Below are positions 24,700-36,420 of a DNA stretch of 64,000 nucleotides, piece by piece (the first letter of the stretch is position 1; every line of letters starts with the position of its first letter). The stretch is from Montifringilla adamsi (taxonomy: Eukaryota; Chordata; Aves; Passeriformes; Passeridae). Below the pieces are notes generated by a model. The model saw nothing but the letters and a program-made list of their open reading frames with translations, was not told where the DNA came from and did no database searches. Location: positions 1,302,001 to 1,366,000 of the forward strand of contig JAGGNK010010337.1 in NCBI GenBank assembly GCA_017590115.1, given 5' to 3'. Both the position numbers and the translations under genes were made by a program.

Positions 24700-25020
24700 G
24701 AAAAGCTTTGAAATGGAGCATTAGTGCATTGTAACACAGTTTGCAGATGGCTGAATTATGTACTGTACACATGGTTAACGATTTATGGGGCCATGAGTTA
24801 TTTAATCGGGTAGTGCATATGCTTGGTACGACAAGCAAGCAGATGAAAACTCTGAATGGAAGAAATTGTTCATCCTTTGAATGACACACATTATATGCTG
24901 TGTTATCAGAAAATAATATGACTTTTTCCAGCCAAAAGCTGTCATTTCCAGTGGTCATTGTCTTATCTGAAGACATCAATTCAGCATAAAAGTGTAATAA
25001 ACAGTGACTTTCATTTGGGG
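24700..25020. other. Possible conserved non-coding block
   Basis: This high-complexity, non-repetitive, AT-rich block has dense homeodomain-like cores, for example GTTAACGATTTATGGGGCC near 24774 and GAGTTATTTAATCGGG near 24796. It also includes CATTATATGC, AAAATAATATGAC and two TTATCTGA/TTATCAGA GATA-type words. The best minus-strand frame (95 codons) has no domain. Enhancer-like by texture only. Confidence 0.25.
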
Positions 25021-25304
25021 TGTTCTAGACAAGGGCAAGGCAAAACAGAGAATCCTCAGGTCATTGTGTTGTCATTGTTGCGAATTTTAGGTTTTTTGCA
25101 GAAAGGACATTGCCTATGACAAGGCACTTGGTTGGGAAGTGGCAGATAGCTGTAATGATGTTGCAGCAAAGGATAAAAAGGGAAAGGATAACTAAGGAAA
25201 AAGCCAAGTACTCTTCACAACAGGCAGGACTTTTGTCCAGCCAGTGCTGGCGAAGCACTCAGCACACTGGAGTTGCTATTTTGGGTTGGGCTGTGTTGGT
25301 TACA

Positions 25305-25450
25305 TAAAAATGAAAGAAACAGAAAAGGAGGAAAGAGTGACAAGCGGGATGAGGTAGGAAAATAAAGGAACCCATTAGAGGGAAAGAAAGATAAGGTGCA
25401 GACGAGGGAAACAAAGCAAGTCTCAGAAAAGAGGTGATGTGAGGATGAAT
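25305..25450 (+). other. Purine-rich tract
   Basis: About 145 bases consist largely of GAAA, GGAAA, GAGG and AAGA words, with few pyrimidines longer than two in a row. It lies just upstream of a CR1 fragment but is not part of it. It is probably a decayed polypurine repeat. Confidence 0.45.
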
Positions 25451-25549
25451 TTTTAACTTCTTTTTCTTGGGAAAAAGCCTCAGTCTTCAAAATTGTGTGG
25501 GGAAGAAAGTGGGGAGTGGAAAGTTGAGATCAGCTCTGACTCTGATAGA

Positions 25550-25884
25550 GAGATGAAGCAGAGGGGAGATCTTATTGTTACCTACAGCTTCCTTGTGAGG
25601 AGAAGCAGAGGGACAGGCACTGATCTCTCTTCTGGGAATGGCCTGAAGTTGTGTCATGGGAGGTTTAGGCTGGATATGAGGGAAAGGTTCTTCCCCCAGA
25701 GGGTGTTTGGGCACTGGAACAGCTCCCCAGGGCAGTGGTCACTGCACCAGCCTGGCAGAGCTCAAGAGTGTTTGGAGGGTGCACGCAGGCACCTGGTGGG
25801 ACTCCTGGGGTGTCCTGTGCTGGACCAGGAGCTGGACTTTGACAATCCTTGTGTGGCCCTTTCAACTCAAGATATTCTGTGATG
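25550..25884 (+). mobile_element. CR1 LINE 3' end, 5'-truncated
   Basis: This contains the typical order of avian CR1 3' sequence: GGGGAGATCTTATTG, then CTTCCTTGTGAGGAG, then ATGGCCTGAAGTTGTG. Next come GGAGGTTTAGGCTGGATATG, a TTCTTCCCCCAGAGGG word and GGGCACTGGAACAGCTCCCC. It closes with CTGGACTTTGACAATCC and an ATTCTGTGATG tail near 25874. The middle part (around 25590-25620) is shorter and altered relative to typical CR1. There is no functional reverse transcriptase: only the distal region is present, as expected from 5' truncation at insertion. Low divergence in places suggests a moderately young copy. Confidence 0.9.
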
Positions 25885-26708
25885 CTGCTACAAAAGGCCC
25901 AGTCTATTGACATGAGGGTGGTGGACATGAAGGAGCAGGGTCGTGTCCCACTTACTACACCTCAGTGTCCATCCCAGTAACCAGAGCCACAGATCAGATC
26001 AGACAGGGATGACAAGAAGTCCTTTCAGAGTAAAAGCAGAGGCGTTGTGCCACAAAGGCATCCCTAAAGGAAATAAAGCATTGTGACAGGCCTGAACCTT
26101 TCAATGTACCCTGAAAGAGTGCTCTAGTGGGCCCTTGAGGGATGATCACACTCAAGAGCCATGGATATAACTAGGCACTCAGCCTTCTACAAGCTGAGAC
26201 AGTCTGAATGGCATGTTCTAGATGTGAGTAATGTAGCCAGAGCACTTGTGCTCGTGTGGAAGGCTGGAAAGCTGCACTGAAGTGACTGACTGTCACATGC
26301 AGCGGGGATGATGTGCTGCCTCTTCAGATAAGCCTTCCTTCCCCCCTACTCAAAGCCTGAGGGCAGTGCAGAGTGTCCTGGAGCTGCTGCTGGGAGAAGC
26401 TGAGTGTGCCCTGCTGGGTGAGTGGGAGATGAGGGGGTGCAGTGCAGACAGGGGCTGGAGCCTTCTCCAGCTGCGGTGTCCTCTCCAGGCTCAGCTTCCT
26501 GAGCTCTGCCACACTCCTCTCACTGTTTTTTGGGTAGCTCTGGCTCCTGACAATGCTTTCTGGTCAGATTTTTCTCTGAAAGCTGGAATGCTGTCTGGGA
26601 AGAGAGGGAGATGCCCCAGCCTGTCCGAGTGGCATTGCTGCATGTGTATTCCTGGAACAGCTAATGGCTAGGCTCCCTTTATGCTCTTTGTAGAGTTGGG
26701 ATTTTTTT

Positions 26709-26739
<31 letters not shown>

Positions 26740-29700
26740 GCTTTTTTTTTTTTAACTCCTGAGAAAGGAGCTCTAGCTCTGAAATTTTCCCTGATTATGA
26801 AGATGTGCAAGTTTTCTTTCATGTTTCTAGCATCTGACTTCAACAAAAGTTCCCTGCGGTTTTCTGGTTACAAATTGGACTTCTGTGAATAATGGCAACT
26901 CAAATATTCCAAAGCAATGTTAATATTCCCTATATCCATCAAAGTACTGCAGCTAGGTCCATGCAACTAGCTTCAGAAAGCCACGTGAAAATGCAAATGT
27001 TTGCTTTCTCAACCAGAACTGAAAAATACTAAGCATTTCTAAAGGAGAAACAGAACAGTATGTTCTACTTTCCTTATGTATTTTATAAAAAATGCATATA
27101 TAAAAATGAATATAAATTCTTTTAGGAGAAATTGTTTCATAAAAGAAACATGAGTTTGCTTTGGCAAAGATGCTTATGATTTATGGTTCATTCTGTAAAC
27201 TTGGCCAAACAATTTCCTTCTCCTTTATGATTGGAGAGCAGAGCTGTCGGGGGCAGGGAGTTACAGGATGGCATCTGTTCTTAGAGCAAGAGAGTTATGT
27301 TTATTCATGATTAGTTTATGCAGAAAATGCATCAAAGAGTTTATTTGAATTTTTGATAAATTTGCCTTGTAGAAAAGAAATATTTTTCTTAATTGGACCT
27401 TATAGGAAAAATCCCAGTAATGGCAAATGCAAATGAGAAATAATCTGAATTTAAAGAGGCTTTTTTTTTTTTCAGCATCACTAGTGCTCAAAGTAGGGTG
27501 AGACCACTGTCTTTGCACTTTTTAATAAAATTGTGGCTTTTCTTCTCCCCTTCATTTCCATATGCATATTCCATGGTAGTACAGTAGCAGTTTAACATGT
27601 GGCTTCTTCATGTATCTTTACTGAAAGCAAGAGATAAGTTTATCAGTATCATGCTCAGTAGCCTTCTTTCCCTGCTTGCTTTTTAGTATTGAATGAGGTT
27701 TTATAAAGTGCCACCAACCATGCCAGTTTTCCATATTTTTCACTCTATGTAAATTTTTGCAGAGAGGTAGAGAGAGCAAATGAAAGATTGACACTGGTAT
27801 CTCCTGAAATGTTCCCTGGTTTTTTTTAAGCAGCTCAATTTTCCTATAGCATTGCCAAAAACCTAACAGATGATGTTTTCAGGATCAGAGACAGGAGATT
27901 GAAATGTTGCTAATGTCTGTAGCACTTAAGTCATAGAATTCTGTAAAGAAATGTGCCATGATTGATCTGATTAATCTTTTAGATGGGTGGTGAGAGAGAA
28001 AGAAGCTTCTCCACCATGCGGAATTTTGATATTTATATAACTGCTTTTTAGAGGCTGAGCCTGGGTGTCCTTGTAATATCCTGACACGGGTGACTTGTAC
28101 GCGGCAATTCCAGCTGAATTGAGTGCTCTGCATCAGAAAGGAAAAGTTTTCCATCTGGCTGTAATAGAAACATTTTTTACAATTCTCTCCCAGGAGCAGA
28201 GTCCTGTGGGATCCTTTGGGGAATGCAAAGCAGCGTGGCACTCAGGCAAGTTGTCACTGTGCAGAACCTGTCCCCTTGCTTCAAGAGGGCTCTCCACCTC
28301 AACCCAAATTCAGGATTTGTGGCCAAAAAGCTTCAGGTTATATCTTGTCATTCGCAAGATTAGCTGGAATTTTGGATGAACACAGATGCTGTAGCTGAGC
28401 TGGAGAACTCACGCAACTGGCATTTACCCTCCCATCCTGATCTGCAGCAGATTTGTGAGTCAGCCTTCACTCAGTCTAACAAAGCTACGAGAGCTGGTGT
28501 TTGTGCTGAAGGATTCCAGTCCTTCCCCAGCTTGTCGTGGCTGTGCTGATGAGGAGAGCAGGGGTACCTCGTTCTGGGGCCACCAGTCATGACACAATTG
28601 CTACAGAAATCCCGGTTTCTCTTTGAAACTCACATGAGCAATTACCTGCTGGCTATCTCATGCAGAATTGGGTCTTTGCAGCCCTGCCTTTCAGCTTCAA
28701 AGGTGCAATACTCGATAAGTAGAGCTAAAGACATTTTCCTTCTCATGTCAATTCTTGTAAGTTCTCAGTCTCTATGGGCAGAAACAGAGGGTAGTATACT
28801 ATGTCTGTGTAGAGACATATGCACACAATTCATTGTTTCTTTAGCAAGGGCACAGAGCTTTAGCAAGGATGTAAAAAAGCTAACACTGCAACCAAGGAGC
28901 AGAACTGGTCAGGCATTGCAATAATACAGTTTTATTTTGGGGGGAAACAGACTTAGAAAAAAGATAATTCTGTTGTTCTCTAAACTAGTCAAAGAGCAAA
29001 AAATTATTTTTTACCAAAATTTAGAAAATTCAAAACATTTGATCAAGTCTATTTAGTCTTCTCTCTTCGGGAACCTCCTAAGTGAACACTCAGAACAATG
29101 TGCATGAATAATAGGCTTCTATAGGGTTTGTGTTCCAACTGTTATTTGTTCAGTGCTGTAATGCCATGCAGAACTTAAAGAACATTTATTATTACAATTA
29201 ATTATATCATGTTGGAATAAATAATTTCCTAAATATACACTCTGTCATGGTGGCCACTGATAGGGAATTTAATTTGAAACCCAGCTCTTGGCTACTGAAA
29301 ATCAGCTTTAACTGAATTGTCGCAGTCATTACGTGTTGTAAAGCCTCTATATTTCACACTTCATTTTCTATCCAAATGGATGACAGCCTACTTCAAAGGG
29401 AAAGAAGTAAACCTGTGGTCAGAGTGTTCACCTGAGCAGCATGCTCTCCCTAGATCCCGTGTCTGGCAGTTGCACGCATTTTGAATTCCTGCAGGTTTAC
29501 AATTTAATTGGTCAAAAATCAAAGGGTGTCCAGTTGAACTTGACCTTTTAACAGGGTCAGAGATTGGGGGCAGTGTTTGATGCTCCACCTTTCCTGACAT
29601 TTCGCTGTTGCACAAAAATGGGAAAGATGTTTCAATGAACTTCCCAGGCTGGAAATGTTAACCCCAAATGTTCAGAGCCTGTGACCATGAAGTTTATATG

Positions 29701-30008
29701 GAAGAGAGACAGTTTTATAGGCCTATTTGTGGGCCTAGTATTGCTATTTTATAAGTGAAAATAATGTACTTATTTGTACCTTTACACAGTCTGTAACATC
29801 CACCCAAGTACTCAGATCCTTGTCCATCCCCTGTGAATGGTATCAGTGTGTAAGACTTTGCCACAGTAAACATACAAATATTTCAGACTCCAGTGGCAGG
29901 ATCTACATGACCCTTTACATTGTCTTTTTCATGACCAGTCCAGGAGGACTGGTGATGTTCCTTGTTACACACATCTGTGGGCAGTGGTCCCTGGGTACTT
30001 CCTTTGAT
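25885..30008. other. Non-coding stretch, no gene seen
   Basis: The stretch is unique sequence with one GC-richer patch at 26.35-26.65 kb, where frames of about 100 codons occur on the plus strand without any domain. It contains a poly(T) tract at 26.70 kb. The longest minus-strand frame (118 codons, about 27.9-28.2 kb) has no recognisable similarity. Confidence 0.55.
26702..26753. repeat. Poly(T) tract with interruptions
   Basis: Three T runs (8, about 27 and 12) are separated by GCC and GC. On the opposite strand this would be a poly(A)-like tract, but no retroposon body is recognisable on either side. Confidence 0.9.
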
Positions 30009-30086
30009 ATAATCTCCACATAAACAAAATTCCCTCAATAATCTCCACATTAACAATTTTTGTTTATGTGGAGATTATTGAGGGAA
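30009..30086. repeat. Near-perfect hairpin with an extra direct copy
   Basis: The arm at 30030-30056 (TTCCCTCAATAATCTCCACA, then TTAACAA) pairs with the arm at 30060-30086 across only three T (30057-30059), with a single mismatch in 27 pairs. In addition, the 19 bases at 30009-30027 (ATAATCTCCACATAAACAA) are a direct copy of 30038-30056 with one difference. The inverted arm carries the first copy's variant base but the second copy's flank (TTCCCTCA). So there are three related copies: two direct and one inverted. The near-zero loop fits a fold-back or template-switch mutation rather than a microRNA precursor. Confidence 0.95.
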
Positions 30087-30209
30087 ATGCTCGCAGACAG
30101 AAGCTGGGAAGTGTTTGAAAGAAGACTAGAAACAGAGTTGGTAGGAATCTGAATGGACAATTAAGGTTTGTTTGTTACCTCATTGCTTTGGACAGTTTGC
30201 TTTAAGTCA

Positions 30210-30244
<35 letters not shown>

Positions 30245-31990
30245 CGTATTTTGGGTGTATCCTGTTTGTGAATCCCTAGGTGAAATGAAGTTGGTGTAAC
30301 TGAGGGCAGGGGCTCCAAACTCTTTCCTCTTTGCTCTCCTCTCTTTCCTACTCCCTTGGGCACTCTGGTCTAAAGTGAGCAGAAGGGAATCACCAATCCT
30401 TGCTGAGGTTTGAAGGAACAGTGAGCTCTGTCCCAGTCCTGCTGCCTTTGCTGGTCCTGTCAGCTGAGAGGGAATGCAGCAGGAATGTTTGCTAGTGGTG
30501 ACATCGTAACGAGGCAGTACCGTGTGGTTGCATTGGCCTGTCTTCATTTCAGTTCATGAAATATTTGTGTCAACACACAGGGTGTGCAGCTCACAGAAAG
30601 GGAGATGCCCTGTTGCTGTTGGAGAAGTGTATAATGGCCATACAGATTAAATTTGTATGGGCACCCAAAAACTCTATTCGTTTATACTTTTTTTTTTTTT
30701 TTCCTTGAGCCAAACTCAATATCTGGGGCTGTGTCACAACAGATAGCAGTGTTTGGGGACCTCAGTGTCATGTGCAAGTAATAAGAACATTGTCACTCTT
30801 TATCTGACCAGAGATTGATAGTTCAATACCTTTCAACTTGACTGGGAAGGTAAGGTGCAAGGACTTTTAAACACTCTGCTTTCATCAGGGGACTGATTTG
30901 GGCTGGTATTTGTGACACTGGTAATGTGAAAATGTCTGCTTTTAAAAGCATTTTTGTTTAGGTAGGACCCGTTTGCTTTCCTTTTGGAAAAAAAACCAAA
31001 GGAGATGCAGCTAGATAATCAGAAAATGAGTGTTATGGTAGAAAATAGAATACATAGTACTGTTAATCATTGTTTATGCTAAAAGCAGTAATGTACATTT
31101 TTTTTTTAATATGTGCCACAGGAATAAATTTTAAATATCACTTATTTATAGGAAAAAACTTGTTAATTTAAAAAATTGTGCTTTCCTACTCAGATTTACA
31201 GTCCCTTCTCCTTTACTCCTGTTCAGATTATTCAGGCAAAACCTGAGGTGTTACACAATAACAGATGCTGGATGTTCCTTTACATATTTCTTGTTCATGT
31301 TTATACCCAGCACATTTGGTCATTTCCAAGTTATAACTGTGTTATTTGGCATAGCTTTCAAAAATCTAACCAGCTATGGGATGGAAATTGCATTGTACAA
31401 AGTTGTCCTCTCATGTAAGCCCCCATTTCCCACTGGCTGCCCATTTCACAAACAGGTTTGTAAACCTGGCATGGCCCAATATCATTATTCTGTAGCAGGT
31501 GTCAGTTGGGAGTTTTTTTATACTTCAGGATCCCTTGACCTTTCTTTTGGGCACACGTACAGTGTGTTAATGATGAGCAATGTCCACACATCAGCACTAA
31601 TTCAAACTTGAGCTCTTCCAGAGTTTGAAATATGCATGGATAAAGTCTGTGCAGATGGTCCTGAATTTTAATATATAAAAGTCACACTAAAACAAAGTTA
31701 ACTTTTAAAATTCTGCAATAAATCACAAAAAGCTGAATGTGATCCTCTGGATGTCTTAATTAGATGAATTTCTTTCACTTAATCAGACATTCAAAGTCAA
31801 AGGGACAAAAGACACAGCCTTTTTTTAGTCACTAAATCCTGAATAATGGCTTAGTGGTCAGAAGAGTTGATCAAATTACTTGCTGCCATTCATGTTTATA
31901 TTTGGTTGTACTCTTTTTTTGATGAAGTTGGAAATCATTGTTTCAATTTTTTTATAAGACAGAATCAAGAATACCCTTCATCAGGAATTG
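30087..31990. other. Non-coding stretch, no gene seen
   Basis: The stretch holds a pure T tract at 30.21 kb, a second T run near 30.69 kb and AT-rich unique sequence. The 128-codon minus-strand frame at about 30.16-30.55 kb begins in GC-richer sequence and ends in poly-lysine from the T tract, so it is a chance frame. Confidence 0.55.
30211..30238. repeat. Poly(T) tract, 28 T
   Basis: An uninterrupted run of 28 T is followed by AAAAAGCG. No retroposon body is evident on the side expected for a minus-strand poly(A) tail. Confidence 0.95.
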
Positions 31991-32258
31991 TAATGATAGG
32001 ACCAGAAATAATGGGTTCAAACTGAAAGAATGGAAATTTAGGTTAGATCTGTGGAAGAAATTCCTTGCTGTGAGTGTGATGAGGCACTGGGAGAGTTGCC
32101 CAGAGAAACTGTGGATGCCCCATCCCTGCTCAAGGCCAGGTTGGATGGGGCTTTGAGCAACCTGGTTTAATGGGAGGTGCTCCTTTCCAGGACAAGGGAG
32201 CTGGAATTGGATTATCTTTTAAGGTCCCTTCCAATGCAAACCTTTTTATGATTCTATA
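31991..32258 (+). mobile_element. CR1 LINE 3' end, 5'-truncated
   Basis: Diagnostic words appear in order: GATAGGACCAGAAATAATGG, GTTCAAACTGAAAGAATGG and TTAGGTTAGATCTGTGGAAG. They continue with AAATTCCTTGCTGTGAGTG, GGATGCCCCATCCCTGCTC, AAGGCCAGGTTGGATGGGGC and TTTGAGCAACCTGGTTTAAT. The end is AAGGTCCCTTCCAATGCAAA and an ATGATTCTAT tail. It is the 3' untranslated end of a passerine-type CR1, only about 270 bp long. A short deletion after CATCCCTG removes the usual spacer. It has no coding capacity. Confidence 0.93.
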
Positions 32259-33119
32259 ATTCCTAACAGCTGTATTTCCAGGCCTGCTGCCATCCAAGAA
32301 TTTGGCATCGTGGCCATCTGCACATGAATGCATTTCAGGAGTGGTTAGTTTGCAAGCTGACTTTCAAAGAGGGGTAAATAGCACGAACCAAGATGATCCC
32401 CACAACCCAATTTTTAGATATCTCAGATAGGATCCAGCAGTAAGAAGGGCAGGGGCTGAGGACCCTGAGTATCCTCTGGGCTCAGAGAGGCACTGCACCC
32501 TTTGTGTGCTGTTCAGAGCTCAGCCCCGTGGCTGTCCCAGCTCACACAGAGGCTGCAGACTGGGGCAACCTGACTCTCAGGGACTCCTGTTTACCACAGG
32601 CACATGGCACTTGTAAAATACTTCACATATGGCTAAATTACCAGGGTTTTCTAATGGGGAAATTAGCAAATGTCCAACTGCTTCAGGGTTATCTCTATGT
32701 CGAGCTCCTACATATTTTCTTCCAATCTTAAAAATGTTCCATTTTGTTCTAAAAAAGTGATTTGTGCTGGCAACCTCTCCATATTTTTCTAGCTTTATTG
32801 AAAACAGCTGTGACATATTTGCTGAAGTGGGATGTATTTGGGTCTGTGTGTTTGGTTTTTTGTTTTTTAATTAAGCCAGAGGTAGAGCCTGAGCACTGAA
32901 ACGTCAGTTGCAACTGTAAACAAAGTTTTTAGAGAACGGGGAGGAAGACAGAGCCTGAGATCAAGGATTTACAATGGGGAAGTATTAGGATTGACTCTAG
33001 GTGTCACTGTGAGCTATGCCTGTAATTCTGCAGCTCCATTTCCACTTTTATTCACTGACCCTCACTTTCCAGCCTTCTTCCTCCTCTCTGTTTCTCTCAT
33101 GTCTCCCTCTCTCACTTGT

Positions 33120-33133
33120 AACACACACACACA
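33120..33133. repeat. Short (AC)n microsatellite
   Basis: About seven AC units precede ATGTGCC. It is short and probably of low variability. Confidence 0.8.
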
Positions 33134-34160
33134 TGTGCCTGCAGAGAAGTCTCTGACAAATAACAGCTGGAAGCAAAGAAATTACTGTGATCATTAGAGA
33201 ACATGGCATTGATACAAATTAATAGATATTTAATAAAAATGCTGGTTAACCAAATAGTTATGATGCGTGACATCTCATTTATATGAAGTCCCAGAAAGAA
33301 AATGAGTTATAAAAACATAGCTGAGCTTTCTTTTGCCCATTTCAATACTTCTACAGGTAAAAGCAGAAGGCAAATACCAGCGAACAAGATACTCTCCCAG
33401 TTTTGTTGATTTATATTGGGCAGGGCTTGGATCATTTTAAGAATTACAGGCTTGATTGCTGGCACGAGGCAAAATCTGGCAGATTTTGAAACTGTACCCA
33501 CCCAAAAATCAACCTCTATCTCTTAGAGTTTTCTGTTCACTAATATTTAGTTAACTTCCCAATTTATAATTTAGAACGCTTTCCTATAAGATCCACTTAG
33601 AGAATACTAACTAATGACATACAGCAACATCATTAAACACTTTAGTGCCTCGGGGTAACAGACTACAATGCATCCAGCAAAGTAGCACTTAGAGGCTGTA
33701 TGAACATTTTCTGTCACCTTGCAATCTCTCATAGCATAGCCCTGGGAATGTGCAGGGAGATAACACACAGTGGAATAGAACAAAGTCTGCTGGAGTCACA
33801 CTTTCCTTAACGTGAGGAATTATCAAGATGCCAAACGCTTCCTGGTTAGGTCCCAAACAGATGAACTTCTGTAAATGAGCAAATTTAAATGCCTGCTTAT
33901 CACACATAGGCAGAACGCTGTTTTTGTGGTGCTACTGAGGGTCTGATGTTACTTTTAAGTGACTTTGTGTAGTGATCAGTACTTTGGTCCTAATTAATAA
34001 AAGTAGTTACTGCCTCAGATTTAAATCATAAACAGAAAAATAGGTCATCTAATATTTTAATTCACTCCTCTGCCACCTGAAATTATTCCTTGCTGTACAT
34101 AGTCTAACTTTTTTCCTGCATCACTCTAAATTTCCTAAGCAACAGTTTGCATGACTTTAT

Positions 34161-34221
34161 GGTTTTTTCCTTTGGAGTTTGCTTTTACTGGTTTTTTATT
34201 TGGAGCTTGCTTTTGCTACTG
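34161..34221. repeat. Imperfect tandem duplication, period about 30 bp
   Basis: GGTTTTTTCCTTTGGAGTTT, then GCTTTTACT, is followed by GGTTTTTTATTTGGAGCTTG, then CTTTTGCTACT. The two copies differ by a few bases and a small insertion. Confidence 0.75.
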
Positions 34222-35199
34222 GAATTTAGTAGGGTTCTTCTGAAGGACAAGAGAAATTTTTAAAGCTGCTTCATGGAACTCCATCTCCTCTTTGATTTGG
34301 GTTCCTCTGACAGTGCTGAATCTTGAATTTTTGTAGCATCCCATGGGAAAAGGAAGGCTGCACAGTACAAATTTTCCTGGTGCATGTTGCTTGTTGCTAG
34401 ATGGAACTTCTGAACCATCTCTCCTTGGTTTTCATCCTCGCCTTGTACTGTGCTGCACACAGAATGTTCAGTATGGTGATGAGCCCAAGATGCACCCTGC
34501 CTCTAATCCAGTCACTCGTGGCTGCTGTGATTATCCACTCCCTATAAAATTACTCCTGGACAATGTCATCAGCGTAGCCTCACCTCTGAACAGACCAGCC
34601 CTTTTTTCTTTCTGGTTTGTTTTTTTTTTTCCCCTTTTTTAATGGGGATTAAGCAGTCAGATGTGATGACACTTCACACAAGTGCAGTTGTTTGAAAACA
34701 CGCTGTCCTTTCAATCACAGTAAGTGACAGTGTGCACAGTGTGCACTCCGCCGATGCCACGGCTGCCTTTGATGCCTGCTCTGACTTACTTTAAGATAAA
34801 TAGTTCAGAGGAAAATTCTTTACAGTAGCAAACTACTTTTGCCAAATGTTTAGCTCTATAGAGTTCTTTTTTTTCCTCTTACTTTTTTCTTTTAAAAAGG
34901 AAAATATAACAGGGATTAAACTGGGGGAGAGTTGAGGAGCCATTTCCTAGGATGAATATTTTTTTACTGGGGACAGGCTTAAATTCCTGTATTTTTAGAG
35001 CAAAGGAGTGGGTGTGAGGAGATGAGTCTAAGCTCCTTGCTCCCATCTCCATGCCCAGTTTCTCTCTCATGGATATTATAGAGGTTTGAGTGGGAGTTTG
35101 GGATTTTTCAGTATGTGGGAGACAGCTAGTGGCAAAAGAAACCTGCGGAGATGAGTAAACCCCACACGACTGCCTCTCTAATTTCCTCCCTCATGCTGT

Positions 35200-35545
35200 C
35201 ATTTTGGTGATGGGATGGTGGAGATGAGCCTTGCAGAGTGTATGACCAGCAAAGGACAGCAGCATCCAGCTGTGCTGGGGCCTTGTAGAGGCTTCCTTTC
35301 ACCAGGGCTGGGCTCTGTGGGCTGCAGCTGGCAGGGGACAGGCAGGGAGCAGGGACAGAGCACCTCAGAAGGTCTCAGAAGGTCACTCCTGCTCCACCAC
35401 TGCTCTGTGCAGCCACTGCTCTGTGCAGTCACTGTCCCTGGGTCAGGGGGACACCACAGGGCAGGTGCCAAAGGCTGGGGCAGTGCTTGCTGTGCCCACA
35501 CTGAGCACTCACTGCCAGGCTGGCACAGGGGGAAAGGTCCCCTTG
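35200..35545. other. GC-richer patch with short tandem duplications
   Basis: This segment is clearly richer in G and C than its surroundings and has frames of about 100-111 codons on both strands, none with a domain. It contains CTCAGAAGGT twice in tandem (35364-35383) and CCACTGCTCTGTGCAG twice in tandem (35397-35428). CpG dinucleotides are few, so it is not a CpG island. It might be an old repeat, but I do not recognise it. Confidence 0.55.
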
Positions 35546-35939
35546 GATAGCTGTGAGTCCTGAAGTGTCAGGAAAGAGCTGACATGTATTGCAGGAGGGA
35601 TGTTAAGGTGGAAAAGATCTTTGCAGGTCTGGTGGAGTCTTGTGTGACTTTTTGTTTGCTGTCTCTGGAGAGTTTAAGCATGAGGAGTGTTGCCAGCAGT
35701 GAAAAAGGAGAAGAGGAATCTTAATGGAAAATGTTCTTAGTCATAGCAGAAATTTTCACTAAGTATTTTTTTTCCATTTTTTTTTTCTGTAACATTTTCT
35801 GGTGCTGACTGCAAGTCATGCAGTATTTAAATTCTCTTCATCTCAGATGATTCACTGAAGGTCAGGACTCTTGAAGTAATATTTTCTTACTTATCTTCAC
35901 CTAATCAATCATGCCATATATAAAAAGTCCAAGCAGTTG

Positions 35940-36420
35940 TATCAGTGCTTTAGGACAATGTAACAATATTAGACCAATCAAAATAAACCAATTGCATATA
36001 AGAATTTATTTTAAATTGATATAGCAAAAAAAATTACACACAAGCTGCCAAATAAAGCTGATAAAATAACATTCATTGGTCATTACATTGTGGAGGAAGT
36101 TGCAGGGTTTTTTTCTTCTTCTAGGATATTTAACTGCTTAGCTTCTAATATTTCTTTTAATGTTTGCTTTTGCCTGGCAGGAATGTGATAAAATTATGCA
36201 AAGCTATGATTCACATAGAACAAATACAGATTGCAAACTATATAATGTTATCCTGGCCTGCTGTTTATAAAGCAATGAATATGCCTGCTAACTCTGTATG
36301 CTGATGATTTTTTGCAGCCAGGTTTATAGCTGGATGAATGACCTTTACTTTTTCTAATTATTATTTTACACAAGCAAATAATTTACCTTTATAATCACAA
36401 GCAATCATCGAGAGAGACCC
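35940..36420. other. Possible conserved non-coding block
   Basis: This AT-rich but high-complexity block is packed with transcription-factor-like words. They include CAATCAAAATAAACCAATTG near 35977, AAATTATGCAAAGC (octamer-like) near 36191, GCCTGCTGTTTATAAAGCAA near 36257 and TTCTAATTATTATTTTAC near 36353. There is no coding potential. Vertebrate enhancers often have this texture. Conservation cannot be judged from one sequence. Confidence 0.25.

Larger units (their letters stand above)
32259..35200. other. Non-coding stretch, no gene seen
   Basis: Frames are at most 99 codons with no domain. The stretch includes a short (CA)n at 33.12 kb and a 30-bp duplication at 34.16 kb. Otherwise it is unique sequence. 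Confidence 0.55.

Noticed and set aside
26340..26530. Minus-strand CR1 fragment
   Set aside because: Words such as CCTTCTCCAGCTGC and CTCTCCAGGCTCAGC hint at CR1 in reverse, but the order and the tail do not match well enough.
30030..30086. microRNA precursor
   Set aside because: The stem is almost perfectly paired and the loop is three bases. Animal precursors have larger loops and usually bulges.
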